Shown here one piece after another: positions 29,201-37,165 of a stretch of DNA of 53,824 bases. The stretch's first letter is position 1. The number at the start of each line of letters is the position of its first letter. The stretch is from Deltaproteobacteria bacterium (GTDB taxonomy: Bacteria; Myxococcota_A; Polyangia; Haliangiales; SHYZ01). The translations under genes were made by a program, and so were the position numbers. The stretch covers positions 1 to 53,824 of the forward strand of contig JACQUZ010000016.1 of NCBI GenBank assembly GCA_016210055.1. The letters run 5' to 3'. The notes beneath the pieces are model-generated. The model made no database searches and was not told the origin of the DNA. It saw nothing but the letters and a program-made list of their open reading frames with translations.

Positions 29201-31927
29201 CTAGCGGGAACTTCCTTCCTCCTCGGGGAGGAGGCGCACCGTCCCGGCCTGGCCGTCGATCTCCACGCTCTGACCGGACCGGATCCTCCGCGTGGCGTCT
29301 TTTGCCCCAACGACCGTCGGAATGCCCAGCTCGCGGCCAATGATGGCGGTGTGCGAGAGGAGGCTGCCCTTCTCCGAAACAATCCCGCCAGAGGCGACCA
29401 TCAGGTAGACCCACCCCGGGTCGGTCATGGGCGCGACCAGGATTTCGCCATTTATGGTGAGGTCGCAAGACGGGTCGAAGATCACCTTAGCCGGCGCTTT
29501 GGCCACTCCAGGGCTGCACCCGAGGCCGCGAAGAAGCACGGCGTCGTCGGCATGCTCGGGTACCGCGGGCTCGCAGTTGGCTAGCGCCACTACCCCGAGC
29601 GTCGTAATCCGCGGCGCAGGCCGACGCTCGGCAAAGCTCGCGTACTCGCGCTTTCGCAAGGCAACCAGCGCCTTGAGATCGCGCGTCACTGCATGACCAC
29701 GCACCACGCCGAACACCTCGTCCACAGCGAGCCAAAACACGTCGCCCGGCGAGTCGAGCAAGCGCCCAGCCGCAAGAATACGCCCGAGCTGGCGGAAGAT
29801 GCGCTTGACCATGCCGAAGCCGCGACTGCGGGCGAGCCGGAGGTTCTCCCGGTGCTTGACGCCAGCACGCAGGCGGCGAAGCACCCACCCGAACAGCCAT
29901 CGTCTCAAGGGTCGTCGTGACAGCTTGCCAGCGACTTCCTTTTCGGCCCGCTCGCGGATTGCGTCCTCCCTGCGTTCCATGAGCTCGATCGCCTGCCCAC
30001 CACGAAGGTAGTTTCGCAGCATGGCGATGAGAAACCCCGGGTTCTCCTCGAGTGTTGGGGTTTCCAGCTTGAGCTCGTGCAGAGTGCGGTCGCCATAGCG
30101 GCGGATGTGCTCGTCGAGCTCAGCGCTGAATTCCTGAAAGCTTGGTTCCTCGCGAACACGCCGCCAGGCGGTGGCGTCATCGACCTCGCTTCCGAAAAGC
30201 GCCCGCAAGGGCTCGTCCTGGCGAATCCGAGCGGTCAACGCCAGAACTGAGCGGACCGGCTCCACGCTCTCGAGGCCACGTTCACCGCAGAGGAGGTCAT
30301 TCCTCAGCGCCGCCGGGTCACCGAGATTGAACCGGGCGACAAGCTTCCCCAGGAGCTCGTGGAGCTGCTGCGTGTACGAATCGTTGATGACGGAGATCGC
30401 GTAGGGTGCAAGAAGGCTTCGGCTGATTCGCTCATAGAGGTCGAGCAGCGCATGAGCCTCGAGCGCCGCAAGATCGAGCTTTTGGAAATCCGCCAGGACT
30501 TGGCCGAAATCCTCCTGGAACCGCTCGACGTTCCTGTCCAGCCGCACGAAGTGGGCGAGCATCCGCCAAGCCACCCGGCCGACCAGGGGCGCGACGCGCA
30601 GCTTTTCCCACAGGCTGCGGCGCACCGGCCGCACGTAGCGATGCTTGAGTCCTAGCGCCTTCTCCCAGGCCTCCAGGCTCCACTCGAACCCCGGCACGAG
30701 GCCGGCGAAGCGGTACCAGTTCAGGATGTTGTAGTAGATGCGCCCGTCGACCAGGCCGACCAGGTTCGCGTGGACGCTTTCAGCCTCCTCGAGCAGCCGC
30801 TCGGGCACGCCGAACGACCTTGAGAACTCGCGAAAGGTGATCTCGTACCCCTTGCGTGCAAACGTAAAGGTCAGCGGCGAGGACAGCCCTGGGTAGCTCT
30901 CGACGACGTTGGCGTTGTCGAAGATGCTTTCCCGCTCCCGGCCTAGTGTCGTAATGGGCCGCGCTTGCAAGAGGTAGGGCCGCGCCGAGGAGTCGAACGC
31001 CCACTCGATGTCCTGCGGCACCCCACGGAGCGCTTGCACCTTGCGGCCCAGGGCCAAAAGTGCGTGGAGCTGCTCCTCGTCCAAGGCCGGGCGATTGCCC
31101 TCCTCCTTGGATACCTCCGCCACGCAAGTCCCGCTCCCCCGAGTCGGATCGACGACCACGCGGGACCGCTTTTCGACGACCTTGCGGTCGCGCAGGCGCC
31201 CGCTTTCGAGATCGAGGAAATACGTGTCGCTCTCCACGAGCCCGCCCACGATTCCCTCACCAAGCCCGAGCCCGGCGGACACCACGGCCTCGGTGGTGTC
31301 ACCGCTCGTCGGGTTGGCGGTAAAAAGGATGCCCGACACGCGACTATCCACCATCTGCTGCACCACGACCGCCGCTTCGATCGGCTGGGTTTCGAGCCCA
31401 CGCAGCCGCCGGTAAAGAAGAGCCCTTTCGGAAAACGCCGACGCGAAGCAGTCGACGACCCTCGCGAGCAGCGTCTCGCGGGTAACGTAGAGATAGGTAT
31501 CCATCTGGCCGGCGAAGGAATCCTTGGCGGAGTCCTCGCCCACCACCGAGGAGCGCACGGCGACGAGCGCCCCCGCGGGGAACGAGGCGGCGTCGAAATG
31601 CGCCATCAGGGCCTCGCGATCTGCTGACGCAAGGCCGCTGGCCCGGATCCGCTCCTGAAGACGAGTGCTGGCATCACGGATCGCCGCCCGGTTGCCGACG
31701 TCAAGGTCGCGCATCACGCGCTCGAGCTCGTCGGCGATCGGCGCCCAGAGGTCCTTGAATACCTTTGTCGTGACGCAGAACCAGGCCGGAACTGGGAACC
31801 CCTCCCGGGTAAGAGCCAAGAGGTTGGCTGCCTTGCCGCCCAGGAGGCGCGCAGGCACGATGTCGCTCCCGGCTCCATCGAGAAATCGGAGATCTTCCGG
31901 CCCACCTTCGGATTGCGCCTGCGCCAT
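29201..31927 (-). CDS. PEP-synthase-superfamily dikinase, rifampin-phosphotransferase-like architecture
   Basis: Probably uses ATP to phosphorylate a substrate through a phospho-His intermediate. The ATG at 31927 gives 908 aa; a start at 31948 would leave 3 bp to the divergent gene. N-terminal ATP-grasp domain of the PPDK type: GGKAANLLALTREGFPVP, AVRSSVVGEDSAKDSFAGQ, ILFTANPTSGD, QDIEWAFD...YLLQARPIT. A large middle domain (~330-780) is followed by the mobile swivelling domain with catalytic His859 in LLSHTAIIGRELGIPTVVG. The chain ends ~50 residues later, so the PEP/pyruvate TIM barrel of true PEP synthase is absent. This order (ATP domain, acceptor domain, His domain at the C-terminus) is that of rifampin phosphotransferase-like enzymes, so the acceptor is likely a small molecule other than pyruvate. 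Confidence 0.82.
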   Translation of the reverse strand: MAQAQSEGGPEDLRFLDGAGSDIVPARLLGGKAANLLALTREGFPVPAWFCVTTKVFKDLWAPIADELERVMRDLDVGNRAAIRDASTRLQERIRASGLASADREALMAHFDAASFPAGALVAVRSSVVGEDSAKDSFAGQMDTYLYVTRETLLARVVDCFASAFSERALLYRRLRGLETQPIEAAVVVQQMVDSRVSGILFTANPTSGDTTEAVVSAGLGLGEGIVGGLVESDTYFLDLESGRLRDRKVVEKRSRVVVDPTRGSGTCVAEVSKEEGNRPALDEEQLHALLALGRKVQALRGVPQDIEWAFDSSARPYLLQARPITTLGRERESIFDNANVVESYPGLSSPLTFTFARKGYEITFREFSRSFGVPERLLEEAESVHANLVGLVDGRIYYNILNWYRFAGLVPGFEWSLEAWEKALGLKHRYVRPVRRSLWEKLRVAPLVGRVAWRMLAHFVRLDRNVERFQEDFGQVLADFQKLDLAALEAHALLDLYERISRSLLAPYAISVINDSYTQQLHELLGKLVARFNLGDPAALRNDLLCGERGLESVEPVRSVLALTARIRQDEPLRALFGSEVDDATAWRRVREEPSFQEFSAELDEHIRRYGDRTLHELKLETPTLEENPGFLIAMLRNYLRGGQAIELMERREDAIRERAEKEVAGKLSRRPLRRWLFGWVLRRLRAGVKHRENLRLARSRGFGMVKRIFRQLGRILAAGRLLDSPGDVFWLAVDEVFGVVRGHAVTRDLKALVALRKREYASFAERRPAPRITTLGVVALANCEPAVPEHADDAVLLRGLGCSPGVAKAPAKVIFDPSCDLTINGEILVAPMTDPGWVYLMVASGGIVSEKGSLLSHTAIIGRELGIPTVVGAKDATRRIRSGQSVEIDGQAGTVRLLPEEEGSSR

Positions 31928-31951
31928 TGGCACGAGTAACCTCAGCATACC

Positions 31952-32929
31952 ATGTCGTCATCGGGCCCAAAGGCACGAGCGCCACGACCGACCAAGGCGG
32001 GCCGTATCGCGGACTTCCTAGGCGAGATGTTCCCGCCGATCGTTCACCTGCCCGCCTCCTTAACGAGTGTCGCGGCGATCTATTTTTCTCTCGCGGCGCT
32101 CGAGGGGCGGATGCCGCTCACCCTCACCTGGCGCGCGGGGGGGGCTGCCTTAACGCTTTTTCTCTTTGGCTTGCTCATGCGCCTCTATGACGAGCTGAAG
32201 GACGTCGAGACCGACCTCCGCCTCGGACGCGCCGGTGATCCCCGCTACATGGATCGGCCCATCGTGACCGGACGCATTCGGGTTGAGGACCTGGACGCCC
32301 TCCGCGTGGCGGTCAGCGTCGCCGCGCTGGCCGTGAACCTTCCGCTCGGATTCCCGCTGCCGCTTGCCGTCTTCGCCGGCGTGTTCCTTCTTTGCTGGCT
32401 GTCTTTCAAGTGGTTCTTTTGGCCTGCTATTTCGCGAAACATTCTGCTCGCATTCGTCACCCACAACCCGATCGCCGCCGCGCTGGGGCTCTACGTCGTC
32501 GCAGTCTACACGCGCGACTTCGGGCTCACCGTTCCGTGGCAAAAAGTCCTTCTCCTCATCATGGGCCTCTGGCTGCCTGTCGCCGCATGGGAAACCTCGC
32601 GCAAGGTTCGTTGCCCCGAGGACGAGACCGACTATCAGACGTACTCGAAGAAGCTCGGATGGCGCACGGCCGGGCTAGTCCCCGCCGTGTTCGTGATTGG
32701 GGCAGTGGCTTTCTTGGTGCCGGTCTTGCGCGCGGCCGGGCTAGGGGGGGCAGCGGTTCTTGGGCTCGCCGTAGCTGCAGCGATACCTGTCGTGGCTTGC
32801 CTGCGGTTTCGGCTTAGGCCCACCACTGCTTCAGCGAACCTGCGCCCCTTTGTGGAAATCTTCGCGCTACTTGTGAACCTTGGACTTCCGCTTGCCCTTG
32901 CGCTCGAGCATGGGGTCGGCTTTCGCTAA
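31952..32929 (+). CDS. UbiA-superfamily membrane prenyltransferase
   Basis: A 325-aa polytopic membrane protein with about eight to nine hydrophobic helices. The first Asp-rich motif is present (RLYDELKDVETD, with D80, D84 and D88), followed by the typical 'DRPIVTGRI' (101-109). The second active-site region is a variant: ETSRKVRCPEDETDYQTYSKK (E214 onward) carries the charged residues and the Tyr/Lys, but not a textbook NDxxDxxxD. UbiA enzymes transfer prenyl diphosphates to aromatic, heme, sugar-phosphate or glycerol-phosphate acceptors in the membrane. The acceptor cannot be told from sequence; the neighbours (acyltransferases, dikinase) favour lipid or natural-product chemistry. It is divergent from the dikinase gene with a 24-bp gap and followed by the GNAT gene 22 bp later. 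Confidence 0.78.
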   Translation: MSSSGPKARAPRPTKAGRIADFLGEMFPPIVHLPASLTSVAAIYFSLAALEGRMPLTLTWRAGGAALTLFLFGLLMRLYDELKDVETDLRLGRAGDPRYMDRPIVTGRIRVEDLDALRVAVSVAALAVNLPLGFPLPLAVFAGVFLLCWLSFKWFFWPAISRNILLAFVTHNPIAAALGLYVVAVYTRDFGLTVPWQKVLLLIMGLWLPVAAWETSRKVRCPEDETDYQTYSKKLGWRTAGLVPAVFVIGAVAFLVPVLRAAGLGGAAVLGLAVAAAIPVVACLRFRLRPTTASANLRPFVEIFALLVNLGLPLALALEHGVGFR

Positions 32930-32951
32930 ACGATTCGGCATGGGGTGACGC

Positions 32952-34121
32952 ATGCACGTTCATTCGGCGCGCGCTTGGGATGAGCGCTTCTTCGCCCGCT
33001 TCTCGGACCTACGCAACTCGTTTTACGAGGGGGAGCCATGGTTCTTGGGCGAGAGCCTCGAAGAACTCCGGAAGGTGTTCCACCCCCTGTCACCATTCGC
33101 CGAGCTCTTGACCTGGGAGGCGCTCCTCGTCACCGAGGGACCTTCTCTGGACAGCCGGCCCCTCGGTCGCCTGATCGTGTCGGCCAACCGTAAGGCCACG
33201 TCCCCCGCTCTAAGCTGTGGCTGGTTCGAGTGCACCCCGGACACGGCCGTCGCCCAGGCGCTCTTTGCACGCGCAGAGCAGCGGGCCCGCGAGTGGGGAT
33301 GCCGCGTCATGAAGACCCCCCTCCAGGCGCACTTCTTCCTGTCCTATCGGATCAAGCTGCCGGGCGGCGGCGCGCCCTTCTATGGCGAGCCGATTTACAA
33401 GGATTACTACCATCGCCTTTTCGCCGACTGCGGTTTTGCCGCTACCGATACCTGGGATACGACGCTTCTCGACACGCCGAAGACGTACGCGAACTTCCGA
33501 TCCATAAAGGACGCCGTGGGTAAGCGTTCCCGCCACTCCAAGAAGGTCCGGGTGCGGTACATCCGCCTGCATGATTGGGAACGTGAGTTAAGGACGGTGC
33601 ATGACCTGTTCGTCCGCTCGTATTCCTGCATGCCCGAGTACGAGCCGATCCCATTTGAAGCCTTCCGCGTTCTGTATGACGACTTCCGGTACTTCGCCCA
33701 CCCGTTCGCGTCCTACATCGTCGAGTACGGAGACGAGCCAGTGGGGTTCTGTATTTGCTACTTCGATCCGCTCCACGTGCTTCGCGCCCGCGCCGAAAGG
33801 ACGCGGCAGCTTGGCTTTCTTCCTTCCAAGGTGCGTGGCCGACTCGTCGACCTCGAGTCGATTGTGCGGCAAAGGCTCAACACGAAAAGACTTCTCATCT
33901 CGTACGTGGGACGAATTACGCCTAGCGACGGCTCAGAGGTCAAAGGCATCCAGGCGCGCGTGTCGCGGCGCATCTGGCTCCTGCTCCGACTGGCACGGCC
34001 CGAGGAAGTCCTTGTGACTTATACGGCACGCCGCTCGGAGAGCCGCAAGTCGTTCAATGACGAGTATCGCACGCTGGTATCCCAGTACGTGCTCTATGGA
34101 AAGGAGGTCGCAAGTAGTTAG
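32952..34121 (+). CDS. YghO-like GNAT-fold N-acyltransferase
   Basis: A 389-aa protein; the ATG at 32952 has GGGGTG five bases upstream. Residues ~10-200 follow the YghO-like GNAT pattern: entry 'RNSFYEGEPWFLG', the strand 'GRLIVSANRKAT', 'GWFECTPDTAVAQALFARAEQRAREWG', and the substrate loop 'YKDYYHRLFADCGFAATDTWDTT'. A second GNAT-like half (~200-389) contains 'VHDLFVRSYSCMPEYEPIPFEAF' and 'FASYIVEYGDEPVGFCICYFDP'. From memory, the YghO-like group is linked to bacterial ceramide synthesis genes, so an N-acyl or O-acyl transfer in lipid synthesis is plausible; this needs a search. The stop codon abuts the left arm of an inverted-repeat element shared with the convergent radical SAM gene. Confidence 0.62.
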   Translation: MHVHSARAWDERFFARFSDLRNSFYEGEPWFLGESLEELRKVFHPLSPFAELLTWEALLVTEGPSLDSRPLGRLIVSANRKATSPALSCGWFECTPDTAVAQALFARAEQRAREWGCRVMKTPLQAHFFLSYRIKLPGGGAPFYGEPIYKDYYHRLFADCGFAATDTWDTTLLDTPKTYANFRSIKDAVGKRSRHSKKVRVRYIRLHDWERELRTVHDLFVRSYSCMPEYEPIPFEAFRVLYDDFRYFAHPFASYIVEYGDEPVGFCICYFDPLHVLRARAERTRQLGFLPSKVRGRLVDLESIVRQRLNTKRLLISYVGRITPSDGSEVKGIQARVSRRIWLLLRLARPEEVLVTYTARRSESRKSFNDEYRTLVSQYVLYGKEVASS

Positions 34122-34138
34122 GCGCCGTCCGGGAATAA
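34121..34138 (+). repeat. Left terminal inverted repeat of MITE-like element
   Basis: 18 bp, an exact reverse complement of 34261-34278. It overlaps the last base of the GNAT-gene stop codon TAG (34119-34121). Confidence 0.8.
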
Positions 34139-34260
34139 CTCACCGTTTCTCGCGACCGATCCATCCCGGCTGGCTTCGTTGCTCCTCGGTTAAATACATC
34201 AAGTATTCGCCCTCGTCGCGCCTCGCCATCCGGGCGCCTCGGCCACGAGAATCCGATGGA

Positions 34261-34278
34261 TTATTCCCGGACGGCGCC
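34261..34278 (-). repeat. Right terminal inverted repeat of MITE-like element
   Basis: 18 bp, an exact reverse complement of 34121-34138. It ends 4 bp before the (minus-strand) stop codon of the radical SAM gene at 34283-34285. Confidence 0.8.
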
Positions 34279-34282
34279 TTAG

Positions 34283-35491
34283 CTACGACGCCTGCGCCGC
34301 TTTTGGACGAACGACATCCACCAGGCACACGGGCACAAGAACACCGTCGCGAATCGTGGCGTCGGGGCAGTCGCGGCAATACTCGATCGCCCCGTCGGCC
34401 GTGAGGTTGGGCCCTTGCTGGAACGTAAAGCTCTTGTGCTGGATCGATGAACCTTTTCGAAGCATGCCGGCGAGGAAAGCCATGGTCTCACGCACGGTAC
34501 TAGGACTCGCGCTGACCAGAGCATTGACCAGGGCAATGGTGAGCGACTGCCTTTGGCTCAAGACGTCGGCAAAGGAATAGGGGTTCCCACGTAGGCGTGC
34601 AAGGCCGTAGACTAGGCGGACGGCTCGGTCGAACGTTGGTGCGATGTGGAGGAGGCGTGTCGGCTTGCCCGGCTGGTGCTGGGCGAGCGAGTAGTAGAAG
34701 AGCCAGCGCGGTTCGGTCAGGTTGTGGCTCGAGGCCACGTACCCAAAGGGCGCCATTCCAAGCTCCTTGCGGAGGAGCGCCTCGACCTCGCGGCTAGTGA
34801 CCGCCTCTTCGGCAAGCGAGTCCCCCGACATGGCGAGCGGCCGCCGCGCACCTGGGCCATGGAGGGTGCCTAGGATGTCGCCACCCCGGAACTCCCGACC
34901 AATTCGGTCGAAGTCCGTGTAGCACGTGACAAGGAGCCGTGTGATGTATGGGTTCGTGAGGGTAAAGCGCACGACCCCTGGGAGATCGTTCAGCGTGGCC
35001 CGATAGAGAGTCAAGACAAGCGAGCAGTGAATGCCGTTGGCCACAACACGCTTGGCGATCTGCTCGCGCAGGTCGTTGAGTTCTTTCTCACCACGCCCCC
35101 TCCGGAGATCGGGCCGGTCCTGGAATGAGTCGATGTGGAGAAACAGCTCCTTGAGCCCAGCCTCGTGCAGCCGACCAAGGAGATCGTCTGACAGCTTGTA
35201 GCCGTTCGTGAGCATCTGGGCTTGCACGCCCCGCGAGTCGATGTACTTGATGATGGCCGGCAGGTCTGGGTGCAGGGTCGGCTCACCGCCGGCAAGCGTG
35301 ATGGCCCTAAGGTCCCGTCGCTGGAGGGCGAGATCGATCTCGCCCAGGACGGTCTCGAGCGGCTTGGTCTCGCCGTCCTTGTGCTTATAACAAGCGGTGC
35401 AACGGATATTGCAGCGCTGGTTCACCTCGATGACCAGGTGTGGGACGTGTTTCCCGTCATAGGGCATGCGGTAAAGTGGTCTGGCGCTCAC
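34283..35491 (-). CDS. Radical SAM enzyme with C-terminal extra Cys motif
   Basis: A 402-aa enzyme with a GTG start at 35491; GAGGG lies five bases upstream. The radical SAM cluster motif is CNIRCTAC (C27, C31, C34), followed by the SAM-binding 'LAGGEPTLHPDLPAIIKYI' and the 'LTNGYKLSDDLL' and 'LFLHIDSFQDRPD' strands. The central part is ordinary TIM-barrel sequence. Near the C-terminus the motif CX2CX13C (C372, C375, C389; YCRDCPDATIRDGVLVPVC) could hold a second Fe-S cluster, as in auxiliary-cluster enzymes, but it is not a full SPASM pattern. Context with a UbiA prenyltransferase and two acyltransferases hints at C-C bond formation or alkyl-chain modification; this is inference. It is divergent from hutH by 99 bp and converges with the GNAT gene. 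Confidence 0.82.
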   Translation of the reverse strand: MSARPLYRMPYDGKHVPHLVIEVNQRCNIRCTACYKHKDGETKPLETVLGEIDLALQRRDLRAITLAGGEPTLHPDLPAIIKYIDSRGVQAQMLTNGYKLSDDLLGRLHEAGLKELFLHIDSFQDRPDLRRGRGEKELNDLREQIAKRVVANGIHCSLVLTLYRATLNDLPGVVRFTLTNPYITRLLVTCYTDFDRIGREFRGGDILGTLHGPGARRPLAMSGDSLAEEAVTSREVEALLRKELGMAPFGYVASSHNLTEPRWLFYYSLAQHQPGKPTRLLHIAPTFDRAVRLVYGLARLRGNPYSFADVLSQRQSLTIALVNALVSASPSTVRETMAFLAGMLRKGSSIQHKSFTFQQGPNLTADGAIEYCRDCPDATIRDGVLVPVCLVDVVRPKAAQAS

Positions 35492-35590
35492 GGTATCCCT
35501 CGTCGTTACAGCACTCCAGCATAGATGGAGACGCAGGCGGGTTCAATCACGTTCCTCCATCACTTGACCCCGCCCCTCCAAGGCGCGCTA

Positions 35591-37153
35591 ATGTCGCCTC
35601 GCATGAACAGCCATCCGAAGGTCGTTCTCGGAGACGAGCCGCTTACCCTGGAGTCCATCCATCGAGTCGCCCGGCTGGGAGCAGAGGTCCGCCTAGGCGA
35701 AAGAGCGCGCACGCGCATGATGCGCTCGCGCGAGGTCATCGACCGCATCGTGGAAGGTGGCGCGTCATCCCCAAAAGTCTACGGCGTCAACACGGGATTC
35801 GGCGCCCTTGCAGAGGTGCGGATCTCACCAGAGCAAATCGTCAACTTGCAGCGGAACCTGGTCAGGTCGCACGCCGCGGGCGTGGGCGGCCCGCTGCCGA
35901 CCCCAGCAGTGCGAGCAATGATGCTCCTTCGCGCGCAGGTGCTCGCCCTCGGGTGCTCCGGGACACGCCCCGAAGTAGCCGAGCTCCTCTGCACCATGCT
36001 AAGCCAAGGCGTACACCCGGTCATTCCGTCGCGCGGCTCGGTGGGGGCGTCGGGAGACCTGGCTCCCCTCGCCCACTTGGCCCTCGCCATGATCGGCGAA
36101 GGGGAAGCCGAGTACCACGGAGAGCGAATGCAGGGAGGCGAAGCCATGCGCCGCGCCGGCCTGACGCCGCTGGAAATGCAGGCGAAGGAGGGGCTCACGC
36201 TCCTCAACGGCACCCAACACATGACTGCCGTGGGCGCCCTCGCGGTCCTGGACGCCGAGGCGACCTGCCGAATCGCTGACGCCGCCGGCGCGATGTCGCT
36301 CGAAGCATACAAGGGAACCCCACGGGCTGCAGATCCCCGCATTCACGCCGCGCGCCCGCACCCCGGACAAGCGGCCTGCGCGCGCGTGCTCACGCGCCTC
36401 CTCTCGAGCAGCCAGATCGTGGAGTCCCACCGCGACTGCGGCAAAGTTCAAGACCCCTACTCCTTCCGCTGCATGCCCCAGGTGCACGGCGCCACGCGAG
36501 ACACGCTTGTCCACGTGCGCGCGGTACTCGAACGCGAAGCCGCGAGCGCTACGGACAACCCGCTCGTCTTCGCGGAGGAGGGAGAAATCATCTCCGGGGG
36601 CAACTTCCATGGGCAGCCGATCGCCCTGGCGCTCGACTTCGCGACCATCGCCATCGCCGAGCTTGCCAACATCAGTGAGAGGCGAATCGAGCAGCTCGTG
36701 AACCCCCATCTTTCCAGTGGACTGCCGCCCTTCTTGGCTCCCGACAGCGGGCTGAACAGCGGTTTCATGTTGGCGCAGGTCACGGCTGCGGCCCTGGTGT
36801 CGGAAAACAAGGTCCTCGCGCACCCGGCATCGGTGGACTCCATCCCGTCGTCGGCAGGCCGCGAGGACCACGTGTCCATGGGCGCCCACGCGGCGCTCAA
36901 GCTGGCCAAAGTTCACGATCATGTCCGCACGGTGCTAGCGATTGAGCTCCTCTGCGCTGCCCAAGGGCTCGATCTTCGGCTTCCCCTCCGTCCCGGGCCA
37001 GGGCTCGTGGCCGCGCACGCCCTGATTCGGCAGCACGTCCCGGCCATGATGGTGGACCGTCCAATCGCGCCGGACATTGCCACGGTGCGCGCGCTCCTCG
37101 ATGAAGGATCCCTCTTGCGCGCCATCGAAGGCGCGGTAGGCAAGCTGGAATAA
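35591..37153 (+). CDS. hutH: Histidine ammonia-lyase
   Basis: First step of histidine breakdown: L-histidine to trans-urocanate plus ammonia, in the cytoplasm. The ATG at 35591 has AAGG seven bases upstream and gives 520 aa, close to the usual ~510; longer frames add a poor N-terminus. The MIO cofactor forms from Ala153-Ser154-Gly155 in [14 protein letters not shown]. Other family marks are [14 protein letters not shown], '[15 protein letters not shown]', 'ATDNPL' and '[12 protein letters not shown]'. First gene of hutH-hutU-hutI, with hutU following after a 12-bp gap. No HutC- or HutP-like regulator lies next to it; the 99-bp region shared with the divergent radical SAM gene presumably carries the promoter. 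Confidence 0.96.
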   Translation: MSPRMNSHPKVVLGDEPLTLESIHRVARLGAEVRLGERARTRMMRSREVIDRIVEGGASSPKVYGVNTGFGALAEVRISPEQIVNLQRNLVRSHAAGVGGPLPTPAVRAMMLLRAQVLALGCSGTRPEVAELLCTMLSQGVHPVIPSRGSVGASGDLAPLAHLALAMIGEGEAEYHGERMQGGEAMRRAGLTPLEMQAKEGLTLLNGTQHMTAVGALAVLDAEATCRIADAAGAMSLEAYKGTPRAADPRIHAARPHPGQAACARVLTRLLSSSQIVESHRDCGKVQDPYSFRCMPQVHGATRDTLVHVRAVLEREAASATDNPLVFAEEGEIISGGNFHGQPIALALDFATIAIAELANISERRIEQLVNPHLSSGLPPFLAPDSGLNSGFMLAQVTAAALVSENKVLAHPASVDSIPSSAGREDHVSMGAHAALKLAKVHDHVRTVLAIELLCAAQGLDLRLPLRPGPGLVAAHALIRQHVPAMMVDRPIAPDIATVRALLDEGSLLRAIEGAVGKLE

Positions 37154-37165
37154 AGAGATACAGCC

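Larger units (their letters stand above)
34121..34278. mobile_element. MITE-like element with 18-bp perfect terminal inverted repeats
   Basis: The sequence GGCGCCGTCCGGGAATAA at 34121-34138 recurs inverted and exactly at 34261-34278, enclosing about 122 bp without coding potential. Both ends are flanked by TTA (34118-34120 and 34279-34281), which could be a 3-bp target duplication; because of it the match can be read as 19 bp. The element fills the gap between two converging genes, and its left end supplies the last base of the GNAT stop codon. Features of a miniature inverted-repeat transposable element or a paired REP-like unit; the loop is too long for a simple terminator. Confidence 0.65.

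Noticed and set aside
28619..29584. 321-codon plus-strand frame across the acyltransferase/dikinase junction
   Set aside because: It spans two real genes on the other strand, including the catalytic His region of the dikinase, and has no recognisable content.
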